Notes: generated by a model from the letters alone, not told the origin. Shown: positions 33,142 to 42,312, numbered from the stretch's first letter. The stretch is 64,000 bases of DNA from Pseudomonadota bacterium (GCA_009922615.1 RFVF01000012.1:1-64000), one strand, 5' to 3'. Numbers and translations: made by a program.

Positions 33142-34179
33142 ATGCCTGCTGTCATTACTGCCAAAGAAGTTGAAGCCATCATCGCCAAGGGTGGCGATCC
33201 CAAGAACCTGCCGGCCGATGCGGTGCTCACGCCCTCGGCCAAGGACGCGCTGCGTGACTATGCGAATGCGCGACGCGGAGCCGCCAACGCCGGCGTGGCC
33301 ACCTACACGCCCGGCAAGCCGCTCAACTCCAAGTCCTCCAAGGCCGAGTTGGAAGCCTACTTCAACTCACCTGCTGCGCACGCGCTGAAGGAACAACTCT
33401 GCGACATCGGCCGCCGCCTCTGGGGCCGTGCCTACGTGGACGGCAACGGTGGCAACATCGCCATCAAGGTCGGCGAGGATATCGCGCTCTGCACTCCCAC
33501 GCTCGTGAGCAAGGGCTTTATGAAGCCCGAAGACATGTGCCTTGTGGACTTCGAGGGCAACCAGCTCGCCGGCACCAAGAAGCGCACGAGCGAAATCCTC
33601 ATGCACTTGCAGATCATGAAGCGCCAGCCCAAGGCGGTCGCAACGTGTCACTGCCACCCGCCTTACAGCACGGGCTTCGCGGTGGCCGGCCTCGTGCCGC
33701 CCACGTGCATGATTCCCGAGTATGAAGTCTTCGCGTCGGTCGCCATCGCGCCGTATCGCACGCCGGGCACGCCCGACATGGGCAAGCTCGTCGCCGACCT
33801 CGTGGACAAGCACAACACGATTCTCATGGCGAACCACGGCGTCGTCTCGTGGAGCCATAACAACGTCGAGGATGCCTACTTCAAAATGGAAATCCTTGAG
33901 GCCTATTGCCGCACGGTGCTCGTCACCGCGCAGCTCGGCGTCGCCCCGAAGACGATGACGCCGAACCAGCTTCAGGACTTGCTTAAGATCAAGCAAAGCC
34001 TCGGCATCCCCGACCCGCGCCACGGCCTGAAGGAATGCGAGCTGTGCGACAACGACGAATGGCGTCCGGGCGTCGCCTGCGCCCTGCCGCCCAAAGACTC
34101 CGCCTCGGCCACCCTCGATCCGCAGGCCGAGGAAATGGTCAAAGCCATCACGGAGCAGTTGATGAAGCAGATGAAATAG
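33142..34179 (+). CDS. Class II aldolase of the PV microcompartment (fuculose/rhamnulose-1-phosphate aldolase-like)
   Basis: This 345-residue zinc aldolase probably cleaves fuculose- or rhamnulose-1-phosphate to DHAP and lactaldehyde. The domain (residues about 80-290) shows GNGGNIAIKVGED, STP-like CTPTLVSKGF, E151 in TSEILMH, zinc ligands H170 and H172 in CHCHPP, and the third His in LMANHGVVSW. Both ends are extended: an N-terminal helix (TAKEVEAIIAKGG) with a linker of 60 residues, and a C-terminal linker plus amphipathic helix (DPQAEEMVKAITEQLMKQMK). Either could target it to the shell lumen. It starts 3 bp after BMC-P copy B. Confidence 0.9.
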   Translation: MPAVITAKEVEAIIAKGGDPKNLPADAVLTPSAKDALRDYANARRGAANAGVATYTPGKPLNSKSSKAELEAYFNSPAAHALKEQLCDIGRRLWGRAYVDGNGGNIAIKVGEDIALCTPTLVSKGFMKPEDMCLVDFEGNQLAGTKKRTSEILMHLQIMKRQPKAVATCHCHPPYSTGFAVAGLVPPTCMIPEYEVFASVAIAPYRTPGTPDMGKLVADLVDKHNTILMANHGVVSWSHNNVEDAYFKMEILEAYCRTVLVTAQLGVAPKTMTPNQLQDLLKIKQSLGIPDPRHGLKECELCDNDEWRPGVACALPPKDSASATLDPQAEEMVKAITEQLMKQMK

Positions 34180-34277
34180 GAAGCCATGAAGGCAGGAGAA
34201 AACTTTGCCGCGCCATCGCCGTCTGTTTCCTGCCCTCCTGCGTTCCTTATCAAGGTTCTTTCTCCGTGCTTCTTGGA

Positions 34278-35471
34278 ATGAAATCCCTCGACGCCAAGCT
34301 TGCCGAGATCAAGGCGAACCGCGCCTCGCGCTCGTTCATCATCGCCGATGCGAAAGACGCGGACATGGCGTTCGGCGTGCGGGCACCGGGACCGCGCAGC
34401 TTCCTGGCGAAGCGCGGTGGCCGGCCGGCGCAGTTCTCCCCTGAGGTCTGGTCGCGCGACGAATTCGGCTACCGTAACCTACCGGAGTTCCTCGACATCA
34501 TCCGCGAAGTGACGAATCAAGGTCTGGTGGATATCATGCTGATGTCTGCCTACGTGACCGAGCAGCTCGCGATCAAGGAAGGCCTGTTCAAGAACTCGCA
34601 CGTCACGCCCGCTGCGCGCGCAAACGACACCACCGACGTGTGGGCCGTGCGCCACGGCGCTTACACGCGCGAGCCGAGCCAACCATTCCGCAGCGCTAGA
34701 ATAGACCACATCCAGTGCGGCGAGGTCGAGTGCGAGCGCGATGGCAGCGGAAATTTCCCCGGCGCAAACCTCGGCCTCTACTCGATCACGTTCGTCAACG
34801 AGCTGGATCAAGATCGCGAGGCGTTGCTCTGGTATAAGGAGTTTCGCGAAGAAGCGGAGCGCAAGGGTTTTCGGCATTTCCTCGAAATCTTCGACCCGAA
34901 CGTCAGCAGCGGCATCGCGCCAGAGAAGCTTGGCGAATTCATCAACGACAACATCCTCCGCACGCTCGCCGGCGTGCCCGAGGCGGGCCGGCCGGTGTTT
35001 CTAAAAATCGTCTATCACGGCCCCAAGGCGATGGAGGAGCTGGCGCAATACGACCCGAACCTCGTTGTCGGCATTCTCGGTGGCAGCGCGGGCACCACCT
35101 ACGACGCCTTCCGACTCATCCACGACGCGCAGAAATACGGCGCCCGCGTGGCGCTCTTTGGCCGCAAGATCAACAACGCCGAGCACCAGCTTGCGTTCAT
35201 CGAGATGCTGCGCCTCATCACGGACGGGAAAATCTCGCCCGAGGAAGCCGTGCGCGCCTACCACGGCGTGCTCCAGGCGAAGAAGATCAAGCCCGCGCGC
35301 ACTCTGGAGGATGACCTCAAACTCACCGACCAGGCGATGAGCTACGACGGCAGCGCGACAAAGCGCTCGATGGTGGAAGTGCGCAACAACCCGCTGGCCA
35401 CCGGGCGGATCACAGAGACCAAGCCCACTCCCTCCACCTCGAACACACGGACCGGCTCACACGGATGTTAG
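34278..35471 (+). CDS. Conserved PV-microcompartment-associated TIM-barrel-like protein
   Basis: This 397-residue protein sits at the operon end, 98 bp after the aldolase. The periodic strand-helix pattern (SFIIADAKDADMAFG, GLVDIMLMSAYVTEQLAI, HFLEIFDPN, RPVFLKIVYHGPKAMEEL, VVGILGGSAGTTYDAFRLIHDAQKYGARVALFGRKINNAEHQLAFIEML) suggests a TIM barrel with a phosphate-binding GGSAGTT loop, resembling class I aldolases such as LacD/DeoC-like proteins. I recall homologues beside other PV microcompartments. The activity is not established to my knowledge. The ATG at 34278 is preferred over a longer open frame running back into the aldolase gene. The last 16 residues (KPTPSTSNTRTGSHGC) are low complexity and may be read-through of lost sequence. 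Confidence 0.7.
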   Translation: MKSLDAKLAEIKANRASRSFIIADAKDADMAFGVRAPGPRSFLAKRGGRPAQFSPEVWSRDEFGYRNLPEFLDIIREVTNQGLVDIMLMSAYVTEQLAIKEGLFKNSHVTPAARANDTTDVWAVRHGAYTREPSQPFRSARIDHIQCGEVECERDGSGNFPGANLGLYSITFVNELDQDREALLWYKEFREEAERKGFRHFLEIFDPNVSSGIAPEKLGEFINDNILRTLAGVPEAGRPVFLKIVYHGPKAMEELAQYDPNLVVGILGGSAGTTYDAFRLIHDAQKYGARVALFGRKINNAEHQLAFIEMLRLITDGKISPEEAVRAYHGVLQAKKIKPARTLEDDLKLTDQAMSYDGSATKRSMVEVRNNPLATGRITETKPTPSTSNTRTGSHGC

Positions 35472-35483
35472 GATAGTCCCCGG

Positions 35484-38400
35484 CTATTTCTTCACCGAGG
35501 TCGGCCCAGCCGTGAAGTAGGCGAACAAATCTTTTACCTGCTGATCCGTCATCGCGTCCAGCAAGCCCTCGGGCATGAGCGAGGTGTGGCTGGCTTTCAT
35601 ATCCTTGATGTTCGTGCGCGAGAGGACGGTTTTCTTGCCGGCGATGTCCAGCAGGGTGACGGAGGTTTTGGTCAGCTCGGTGACAAGGCCGGTGAGCGCC
35701 TGTGCGTCAGTCGTGGTGATGTTGAAGGCGATGTATTCCTCGCGGATGGCCAGGCTCGGGTCCACGATGGCGGGGAGGATGAAGTCCAAGTTGTCGCGCT
35801 CGTAGCCGGTAAGGTCAGGGCCGATCTTCGCGCCCTCGCCGTTGAGTGTGTGGCAGACGGCGCAGGCGACCTTGAAGACTTCGCGACCGTCCTTGGCGTC
35901 GCCCTTCGCGCCGGCGAGGAGTTTCCGCACCTTCGCGATCTGCGCTTCCTTTTCCTCGCTACTTTTGGTGAGGCGGCCCCAGTGTTTCTTGATGAGCGCG
36001 TCGCTCGCCGCGTCGTTGAACGCAGCGATGCCGAGAAGGTTCGCCATCGAGATGTTTTCTTTCCGGAGCTGGCCTTCGTCCACGGCAGCAAGGAGGCGGC
36101 GGGACCAATCGGGGCGGCTGGCGAGCGCGGCTTGGGCCGTATCGCGGAGCTTGCCGCTGAAGCCGGGGTAAAGGTCCAGCAGCTCGCGCGCGATGTCCGG
36201 TGAGGCGAAGCGCTGCAGGGCGTTGACCAAATCCAGCCGGAGCGCCTCGCTCTTCTCGAAGCGCAGGAGCTTGAGGAAGGTCGGCACGGCGGCATCCACG
36301 CGGCGCTCGGCGAGGAGCGTGATGGTTTTGCGGCGGTCGGCTTCGGACACTTTCGCGTCGCTGATGCGCGCGAGCGCGGCCTCGGCGGCGGGCGCGTGGC
36401 CGAGCCGCACGGCAAAGCTGATGAGCGTGGGCGTGGGCGCGCGGCTGGCCCACAACTCGGCAACCTTCTTCGCAAGCACCGGCGGGACGGACTTCACGGC
36501 GTCGCCTTGCAAGCCGGCATCCATGCCCTTGATGAGTTCGTCGGCGTCGGCGGGGGTGGGCGCGAGCGCGAAGAGCTTGGCGGCGGTTTCGAGGTTGGCT
36601 TCGGTGCGCTCGGCGGTGAAACGCTGGCCGAGGCGCGCGATGATGAACCGCTGCACGATGGGCGCGTGCCAGAAGGTGCTGTCCTCGAGCATCCGCAGAA
36701 TCGCGTCGCGGTCGGTGGCGCACTTGCTTTCGAGCGCCCACCAGAGCAGGAGGGGGACGTGTTTGTCCGTCACGTCTTCGTTGCGCAGGAGCAGCTCGCG
36801 CGTGATGGGCAAGGCGTCCTTACCGGACAGACGCGTGACGCTGCTGGCGAGTTGCGCGCGGACTTCGGCGGCGGGTTCGGACTTGGCCAGGGCAAGCAAC
36901 GCGGTCTGCTGCGCGAGCGTGACGCGCTTGCGGTCGCCGAGGAGCCGGATGGTCCAGTAGCGGACCATTTCATTCGGGTGCTTGAGCGTTTGTAGCGCGA
37001 AGGCATCGTCGAAACCGCCGGAGGCGTTCACGGCCCAGAAAGCTTCCAAGGCCAACTGGTTGTCGTGCCCCCTCACCCCGGCCCTCTCCCCCGATGGGGA
37101 CGAGGGAGAAGAAGTTGCGAGCGCAAGTTGCTTCAGCTTCGGCACGAGTGACTTGTCCGCCCGGTCCCACAGCACGCGTAGAGCAGTTTGGCGATGCCAC
37201 TTGTTCGCGTGAGAGAGGAGCTTGATGAGTTCGTCACCGGAGAGCTTGGTGAAATCGATTTTGTCCCAGCCCACTTTCGCGCCCGTCGCGGAGAGGCGGT
37301 AAATGCGGCCGGACTCCTTGTCCCAGGTGTCGCGCGGGTCGAGGTGGCTGAGGCGGCTGTCGCACCAGTCAGCGAAGTAAATCGCGCCGTCGGGACCGGT
37401 CTTCATGTCCACGGGACGGAACCAGCGGTTGCTGGAGAGCACGCTCGTCTCGATGTCGGCGGTCTGGAAGGTCGAAGTGTCGCGCGCGACCTTGCTGGCC
37501 ATCACGCGGCTCGTGAGCGCCATGCCGACGACGATGTGGCCCTCGTATTGCGGAATCGCGCCGCCCTCGTAGTAGAGCATCGCCTGCGGGAAGCGCGGCT
37601 CGTAGCCCTTGTGCGCCATGTGCTCGAACCACCCGAAGCGATACGGGCTCATCGCGGGGCCGTGCTTGGACCAGCCCTTGATGTAGAGCGCGCCCTGCGC
37701 GTAATGCAGGCCGCGCGTCTGGCCGTAGTTCGAGCCGGAGAAAAGGCGGCCCTGCGCATCGAACTCGACACTGAAGGTATTGCCGCCGCCCTCGGCGAAG
37801 ACCTCGAAGTCGCCGCTCACGGGATGGTAACGCCAGATGGCCTGGCCGAGGAACTTCACGCCCTTGATGTCCGCCGTGCAGGTGCTGCCGTGCGCGCCGT
37901 AGAGCCAGCCGTCAGGGCCCCACGCGAGTGAGTTCGCGCCGCTGTGCGTGTCCTCAAGGCCGAAGCCGGAGAGCTTCACCTCGGGCGGGCCGTCGGGAAT
38001 GTCGTCGCGATTTTTGTCTGGGTAGAAGAGGAGGTAAGGCGGGTTCAACACCCACACGCCGCCGCGCCCGGTGACGACGCTGCGCGCGATGTTCAGGTCG
38101 GAGACGAAGTCCTTGGACTTGTCGAAGACGCCGTCGCCGCGCGTGCTTTCGAGAATAGTAATGCGGTCCGCGCCCTTGAAGTGATTCGGCGGCGGCGGGG
38201 GGACCTTGTCGTAGATGGCGCGCAGGTATTGGTCATACTTCGTAATCTTCAGCCCGGCCGGGAACGGATACTGGAGATACTGCACTACCCACAGCCGACC
38301 GCGCTCGTCGAAATGCATGTTCAACGGCTGGCGGACCATCGGCTCGGCGGCGGCGAGTTCCCAACGCAGACCGTCGGCGACCTTGCACGCCGCGAGCGAT

Positions 38401-38576
38401 TCGGCGGGAGTGGGGCGCGTGGAACCGTCGTTCAGCATTCCGCCGCCCTTGAAGCGCTTCACGAACTCGGCCATCTCGGGCGTGAAGCGCGGATCGGGCT
38501 CGGCGGCGGGTAGGGAGATTACGATTAGGAGGAAGAGGACGAGTATGAGCCGATGGGCGGAGGCAGTGGACTTCAT
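35484..38576 (-). CDS. PVC-type membrane-bound dehydrogenase: propeller, HEAT repeats and cytochrome c
   Basis: This exported protein of about 1030 residues is a type that is highly expanded in Planctomycetes and Verrucomicrobia. A signal peptide (LILVLFLLIVISLPAAE) leads into a PQQ-type beta-propeller (LNMHFDERGRLWVVQYLQYP, ANSLAWGPDGWLYGAHGST, DMKTGPDGAIYFADW, about residues 60-430). HEAT-like repeats cover about 440-880. A C-terminal c-type haem domain has CAVCHTLNGEGAKIGPDLTG and a distal Met region near SLMPEGL. It probably oxidises a sugar or alcohol in the periplasm and passes electrons to its haem. The start was set at the ATG opening the signal peptide; 60 upstream in-frame codons look non-coding. 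Residues about 488-503 come from a REP-like repeat. Confidence 0.85.
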   Translation of the reverse strand: MKSTASAHRLILVLFLLIVISLPAAEPDPRFTPEMAEFVKRFKGGGMLNDGSTRPTPAESLAACKVADGLRWELAAAEPMVRQPLNMHFDERGRLWVVQYLQYPFPAGLKITKYDQYLRAIYDKVPPPPPNHFKGADRITILESTRGDGVFDKSKDFVSDLNIARSVVTGRGGVWVLNPPYLLFYPDKNRDDIPDGPPEVKLSGFGLEDTHSGANSLAWGPDGWLYGAHGSTCTADIKGVKFLGQAIWRYHPVSGDFEVFAEGGGNTFSVEFDAQGRLFSGSNYGQTRGLHYAQGALYIKGWSKHGPAMSPYRFGWFEHMAHKGYEPRFPQAMLYYEGGAIPQYEGHIVVGMALTSRVMASKVARDTSTFQTADIETSVLSSNRWFRPVDMKTGPDGAIYFADWCDSRLSHLDPRDTWDKESGRIYRLSATGAKVGWDKIDFTKLSGDELIKLLSHANKWHRQTALRVLWDRADKSLVPKLKQLALATSSPSSPSGERAGVRGHDNQLALEAFWAVNASGGFDDAFALQTLKHPNEMVRYWTIRLLGDRKRVTLAQQTALLALAKSEPAAEVRAQLASSVTRLSGKDALPITRELLLRNEDVTDKHVPLLLWWALESKCATDRDAILRMLEDSTFWHAPIVQRFIIARLGQRFTAERTEANLETAAKLFALAPTPADADELIKGMDAGLQGDAVKSVPPVLAKKVAELWASRAPTPTLISFAVRLGHAPAAEAALARISDAKVSEADRRKTITLLAERRVDAAVPTFLKLLRFEKSEALRLDLVNALQRFASPDIARELLDLYPGFSGKLRDTAQAALASRPDWSRRLLAAVDEGQLRKENISMANLLGIAAFNDAASDALIKKHWGRLTKSSEEKEAQIAKVRKLLAGAKGDAKDGREVFKVACAVCHTLNGEGAKIGPDLTGYERDNLDFILPAIVDPSLAIREEYIAFNITTTDAQALTGLVTELTKTSVTLLDIAGKKTVLSRTNIKDMKASHTSLMPEGLLDAMTDQQVKDLFAYFTAGPTSVKK
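37066..37113. repeat. REP-like palindromic repeat inside the large dehydrogenase gene
   Basis: CCCCCTCACCCCGGCCCTCTCCCC and the following GATGGGGACGAGGGAGAAG form a palindromic element of the CCCTCACCC/CCCTCTCCC kind found between genes in many GC-rich bacteria. Here it is read in frame as SSPSSPSGERAGVRGH, in a loop between HEAT repeats. Confidence 0.65.
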
Positions 38577-38655
38577 GGATGCGGACGTCGTGATACCGGC
38601 GTTCGACGCACGCCGCAAGCGGCGTGTTCGCCAAGGGAAACCGCAGTCCGCCGAT

Positions 38656-40134
38656 TCAAGGGGCGGGCGGACGCGGCGTGTTGGAGGATTCTCCGTTGCC
38701 GAAGACGCGGAAGAACCAGATGGCCTCGTAGCGAGGGAGCCGATCCTTGGCGTCACCCTTCATCCCGCCGCGCAGCACGATGCGGACGGTGTCCAGCAGG
38801 ATGAACAAGTCGAGGAACAGGCTCATGTGCTTCATGTAGTAGAGGTCGTATTCGAGCTTCCACTTCGCGTCCTCCACCGATGAGCCGTAAGGGTAATTCA
38901 CCTGCGCCCAGCCGGTGATGCCGGGCTGCACCATGAGGCGTTCCTGAAAATACGGGATTTGCTGCGCAAGTTCGTCGACGAACACGGGCCGCTCCGGGCG
39001 TGGGCCAACGAACGACATGTCGCCGCGCAGCACGTTGAAGAGCTGCGGAATTTCGTCGATCCGATACTTGCGCAGGATGTGGCCCACCGGCGTGGAGCGC
39101 GGGTCCTTGCCGGCGCTGGACCAGACGGCCCCGTGCTTTTCGGCGTCGATGCGCATGGAGCGGAGCTTGATGACGTTGAAGGGCCGTCCGAAGCGGCCAG
39201 CACGGACTTGCTTGTAGAAGATTGGCCCCGGCGAAGTGAGCTTGGTGGCGATCATGCCCACCAGCATCACCGGCCCGAGGAAAAGGAGGCCGAGCAGGGA
39301 CACGATGATGTCGAAGGCGCGCTTGACCTTCTTGATGTAGAGCATGTGCGGCTGCGCGCTGGCGGCCAGCAACCACTCCGGGGTGATGAGCTCTAGCGGC
39401 ACCAGTTGATGCACTTCTTCGAACAGGCTCACCAGGGGCATCACCTGCACGCCCGAGTAACGCAGCTCGCAAAAGGCCTTGCACATAGAAGCGTCCCCGA
39501 TGCTCTTGCTGGTGCAGAGCACGCGATGGATACTCTCGCGCCGCACGATGTCCTGCAGGTCGCTGACCTTGCCCAGCACGCGCATCTCGCCGATGGGCTG
39601 GTAGTTGTCGTAGTGGATGAGACCGGCCAGTTCCATGTTCTCCGTGCCCAGCGACTGGAAGAAGCGCGCCTCCAGCTCGTCGAACGTGCAGGTCATGATA
39701 AACGCCACGCGCTCACGATAACTTCGCAGCGAGCGCAGCAGGAAGCCGTGGTGAATCAGGACGGTGAAGTATGCAATCAGCCAACTATAAAGAAAGACCT
39801 CACGACCGATGGTAAAGGATTTCTTGATGTAAAAGAGCGGGATCATCAACAGCGCGGTGCAACCGATGCAGACCATGAGCACAATTGCCCGACTGGTAAC
39901 CCGCTGTTTGTAGCTCTGGGGTGCGTATAAGCCGAAAATGTAAACGAGACACGGAAAGGCCACCGAACCGAGTAAGATGCCGGGCAAATAGGACGCAAGC
40001 CGCATGTGCAGATCGTCGTCCGGAATTACGAAGTCCGTGCCAATCACGAACGCCACGGCGAAAATAACCCCATCCACCAGAAAGTGGATGGCCACGTGCA
40101 GCCAGTGCTGCTTTAGGATGCCGTTTGAATTCAT
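38656..40134 (-). CDS. Polyprenyl glycosylphosphotransferase (sugar transferase, WcaJ/WbaP type)
   Basis: This 492-residue membrane enzyme transfers a sugar-1-phosphate onto undecaprenyl phosphate to start polysaccharide repeat synthesis. The N-terminal part has four to five helices (residues 10-160). A CoA-binding-like Rossmann region follows. The C-terminal catalytic domain carries KRAFDIIVSLLGLLFLGPVMLVGMIA, KLRSMRID, KYRIDEIPQLFNVLRGDMSFVGPRPERP and QPGITGWAQVNY. It likely starts the exopolymer whose export genes lie at 51.4-55.8 kb, though the two clusters are 11 kb apart. No glycosyltransferases are adjacent. Confidence 0.9.
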   Translation of the reverse strand: MNSNGILKQHWLHVAIHFLVDGVIFAVAFVIGTDFVIPDDDLHMRLASYLPGILLGSVAFPCLVYIFGLYAPQSYKQRVTSRAIVLMVCIGCTALLMIPLFYIKKSFTIGREVFLYSWLIAYFTVLIHHGFLLRSLRSYRERVAFIMTCTFDELEARFFQSLGTENMELAGLIHYDNYQPIGEMRVLGKVSDLQDIVRRESIHRVLCTSKSIGDASMCKAFCELRYSGVQVMPLVSLFEEVHQLVPLELITPEWLLAASAQPHMLYIKKVKRAFDIIVSLLGLLFLGPVMLVGMIATKLTSPGPIFYKQVRAGRFGRPFNVIKLRSMRIDAEKHGAVWSSAGKDPRSTPVGHILRKYRIDEIPQLFNVLRGDMSFVGPRPERPVFVDELAQQIPYFQERLMVQPGITGWAQVNYPYGSSVEDAKWKLEYDLYYMKHMSLFLDLFILLDTVRIVLRGGMKGDAKDRLPRYEAIWFFRVFGNGESSNTPRPPAP

Positions 40135-40219
40135 GCACTACCGCGACTTCTGTCTAGACACTAACCGCCCGACACATGTCTGCCAAGGCTGACTTTATCC
40201 GGGGAGAACTGCCGCACGT

Positions 40220-41235
40220 TCACGGCACGATCACGCTCTTCGCCGATTGCCACTTCGCCGTGGTGCGCAGCGCCTCGTCCGCCTGCTCGATCGAGAAACG
40301 GTGCGAAACCATCTCGTGGAAAGGAAACTCCCGCTGGTGCCGCCGGAGAAATTCAATCGCCGCCTGCAAATGCCGCGGTTCGCTGGACCAAGAGCCGAAC
40401 ACCGAAAGTTGCTTGCGTGTGATGACGTGCGGGTTGAACGCCACCGTGCCCGCGTCGCAATAGTGGCCGAGCACGAGATACTTCCCGCCGTCGCGGCACA
40501 GCTCCATGCCCTCGACTACCGCGCTTGGGTGGCCCACGCATTCGAGCACCACGTCCGCGCCGTAGCCGCCGGTCAATTCCCGCACGCGGGTAAGCCGCGC
40601 GGCAGGCGTGGAAATATCCTCCAGGTCAATCACCTCGTCCGCACCGAAACGCTTCGCCATTTCCAGCCGGTGTTTCGGCGCGCCGATGACGATTACCTTG
40701 CCCGCCCCCGCGCTCTTCGCCACTGCGAGCGCGGCGATGCCGACCGGCCCGGCACCTTGCACCACCACGTTGTCCTGCCAGGCAATGCCGGTGCGCTCGA
40801 CGCCGTGAATCGCCGTGATCAACGCGCAGCCCGCGCCGATGACCGACTCAGTGGGTAGTTCGTCCGGCAGTTTGAAAATCGTCGTGCGCGGGCGCAGATA
40901 GTGAAACTCCGCGTAACCGCCGAGGAAGTGCGGAGTGCAATCGCACGGGTAGCCGATCCCGTAGGCCTTGCGTTGCGCGCAACGCGTCGGCTGCTTCTTC
41001 ACCGCGCAGTAGTAACACTGACCGCAGGAAACGGCGGAGTTCCACGTCACGCGATCACCGACCTTGAGCGGCTGACCGGACCAATCCTTCTCAACGCCCG
41101 CGCCCAGCTCGGAATGCCGGCCATCTCCGTGCGCACCAGCACTGCGCCGGGCTCCACGGGCGAGGGCACTTCGTAAGTGTGTAGCCGTAGCGGCGCGTTG
41201 AAGGCTTCGAGGACGGAGGCTTTGGCAGTGCGCAT
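40220..41235 (-). pseudogene. Zinc-dependent medium-chain dehydrogenase, internal deletion and frameshift
   Basis: The 5' part (41235 to about 41110) encodes MRTAKASVLEAFNAPLRLHTYEVPSP through EMAGI. The 3' part (about 41108 to 40220) encodes LGAGVEKDWSGQPLKVGDRVTWN in another frame, then the structural zinc lobe (CGQCYYCAVKKQPTRC), the Rossmann motif VVQGAGPVGIAALAVAKSAGAGKVIVIG and a normal C terminus. Roughly 30 residues are missing at the junction. These normally hold the catalytic zinc Cys (GICGTD) and His (GHE), so neither fragment can be active. The family is threonine/sorbitol dehydrogenase-like. It lies next to a DapA-family gene, suggesting a sugar-acid pathway. Confidence 0.8.
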
Positions 41236-41313
41236 GATGAAGTGAGCTTGGCGAACGCAGCGCGGTGGCTCAACGCGGAAGTTGTGCTAAACCCGGCTCC
41301 AACCGTGAAGGAG

Positions 41314-42312
41314 TCAATCCAGATAACCGCGCTGCGGCAGAAAGCCGCATCGCTCCAAGGCTGCACCAGCCTGCCTAATGACTTCGATCGGCAATCGGCT
41401 GCCGGCGTGCAGGCGCGGCGGGTTCACGCTGGCCGCCTCTGGCCCGTGCGCGAAGAAGTGGTCCATCGCTTTGTTCGCGTTGGCGAAGGCGTTGCCATCA
41501 GGCAGCCCCGCGACCAGCGCGAAGACTTCCTTCACCACGGCGGCGAGCCGGTCGGAGAGGCGCTGCGCTTCATCGCGCCGACCTGACATGAGCAGCTCGA
41601 TGACTTGACTCAGCTCGCGGCCGAAACAGTTCGCCGTGCTCAGGAGGAAGCCGTCGTATGGCCCGCCGCCCGCCTTGAGCCACCGCGCGTAGTCGCCCTC
41701 CGCCCCGCGAACGAGGAACACCTCGCCGAAGTCCAGGCCCGAGTCCGCCACGCGATCCGCGCCGCTGGTGTCCTTGAAGAGAATAAAGTTCGGGAACCGC
41801 GCCGCCAACTCGGCCACCGTCTCCGGCGACATCTCGTTCTGCGTGATCTGCGGGAGTTGGTAGAGCGCGGTGGGGAAGCCGAGCTTAAGGATGTCGGCCA
41901 GCGCGTTGTAGATGGTTTCCTGCGGCAGGTCTTTGCCATTTGGCGGGCAGACGGTGAATCCAGTAAAGCTTCCCTGTCGCGGCTCTTGAATGATGCGCTT
42001 CGCCTCGGCGGCATCCGTCTTCAACACGCCGATGAGCAAGTGCAAGCCGAGCTTCGCCGTCTGCACCTGCGCGAGGCCGAGCAACTCGCGAATTTCCGCG
42101 TCCGACATTTCCCAGCCATCGCCAGTGGACCCGGGGATGAGAAAGCCCTTCACGTGCGACGCGAGATGTCGCAGGTGCGCAGTGATACGCGCGTGGTCGA
42201 GCGAGCCGTCGTCGCGGTAATGCGTCAGCAGCGGACACCAGAGCGGCGGGATGCCACTGGGGAAGAGCCGCGTGTTCCAGCCGGCGCGGGTGATGGACGA
42301 GGGGTTGCTCAT
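41314..42312 (-). CDS. DapA-family (dihydrodipicolinate synthase / N-acetylneuraminate lyase) class I aldolase
   Basis: This 332-residue TIM-barrel aldolase/dehydratase forms a Schiff base with a 2-keto acid. GFLIPGSTGDGWEMSDAEI is the GTTGE-like pyruvate carboxylate loop. The catalytic Tyr is in ALYQLPQ and the Schiff-base Lys in FILFKDTSGAD. The STGDG variant of the usual TGE suggests a substrate other than aspartate semialdehyde, for example a keto-deoxy sugar acid. It is longer than DapA by about 35 residues. It is flanked by the broken dehydrogenase and an MFS transporter, all on the minus strand, a plausible sugar-acid uptake and breakdown unit. Confidence 0.85.
   Translation of the reverse strand: MSNPSSITRAGWNTRLFPSGIPPLWCPLLTHYRDDGSLDHARITAHLRHLASHVKGFLIPGSTGDGWEMSDAEIRELLGLAQVQTAKLGLHLLIGVLKTDAAEAKRIIQEPRQGSFTGFTVCPPNGKDLPQETIYNALADILKLGFPTALYQLPQITQNEMSPETVAELAARFPNFILFKDTSGADRVADSGLDFGEVFLVRGAEGDYARWLKAGGGPYDGFLLSTANCFGRELSQVIELLMSGRRDEAQRLSDRLAAVVKEVFALVAGLPDGNAFANANKAMDHFFAHGPEAASVNPPRLHAGSRLPIEVIRQAGAALERCGFLPQRGYLD

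Noticed and set aside
40220-41235. Programmed frameshift in the zinc dehydrogenase
   Set aside because: A frameshift alone would not restore the missing residues with the catalytic zinc ligands; there is no slippery sequence.
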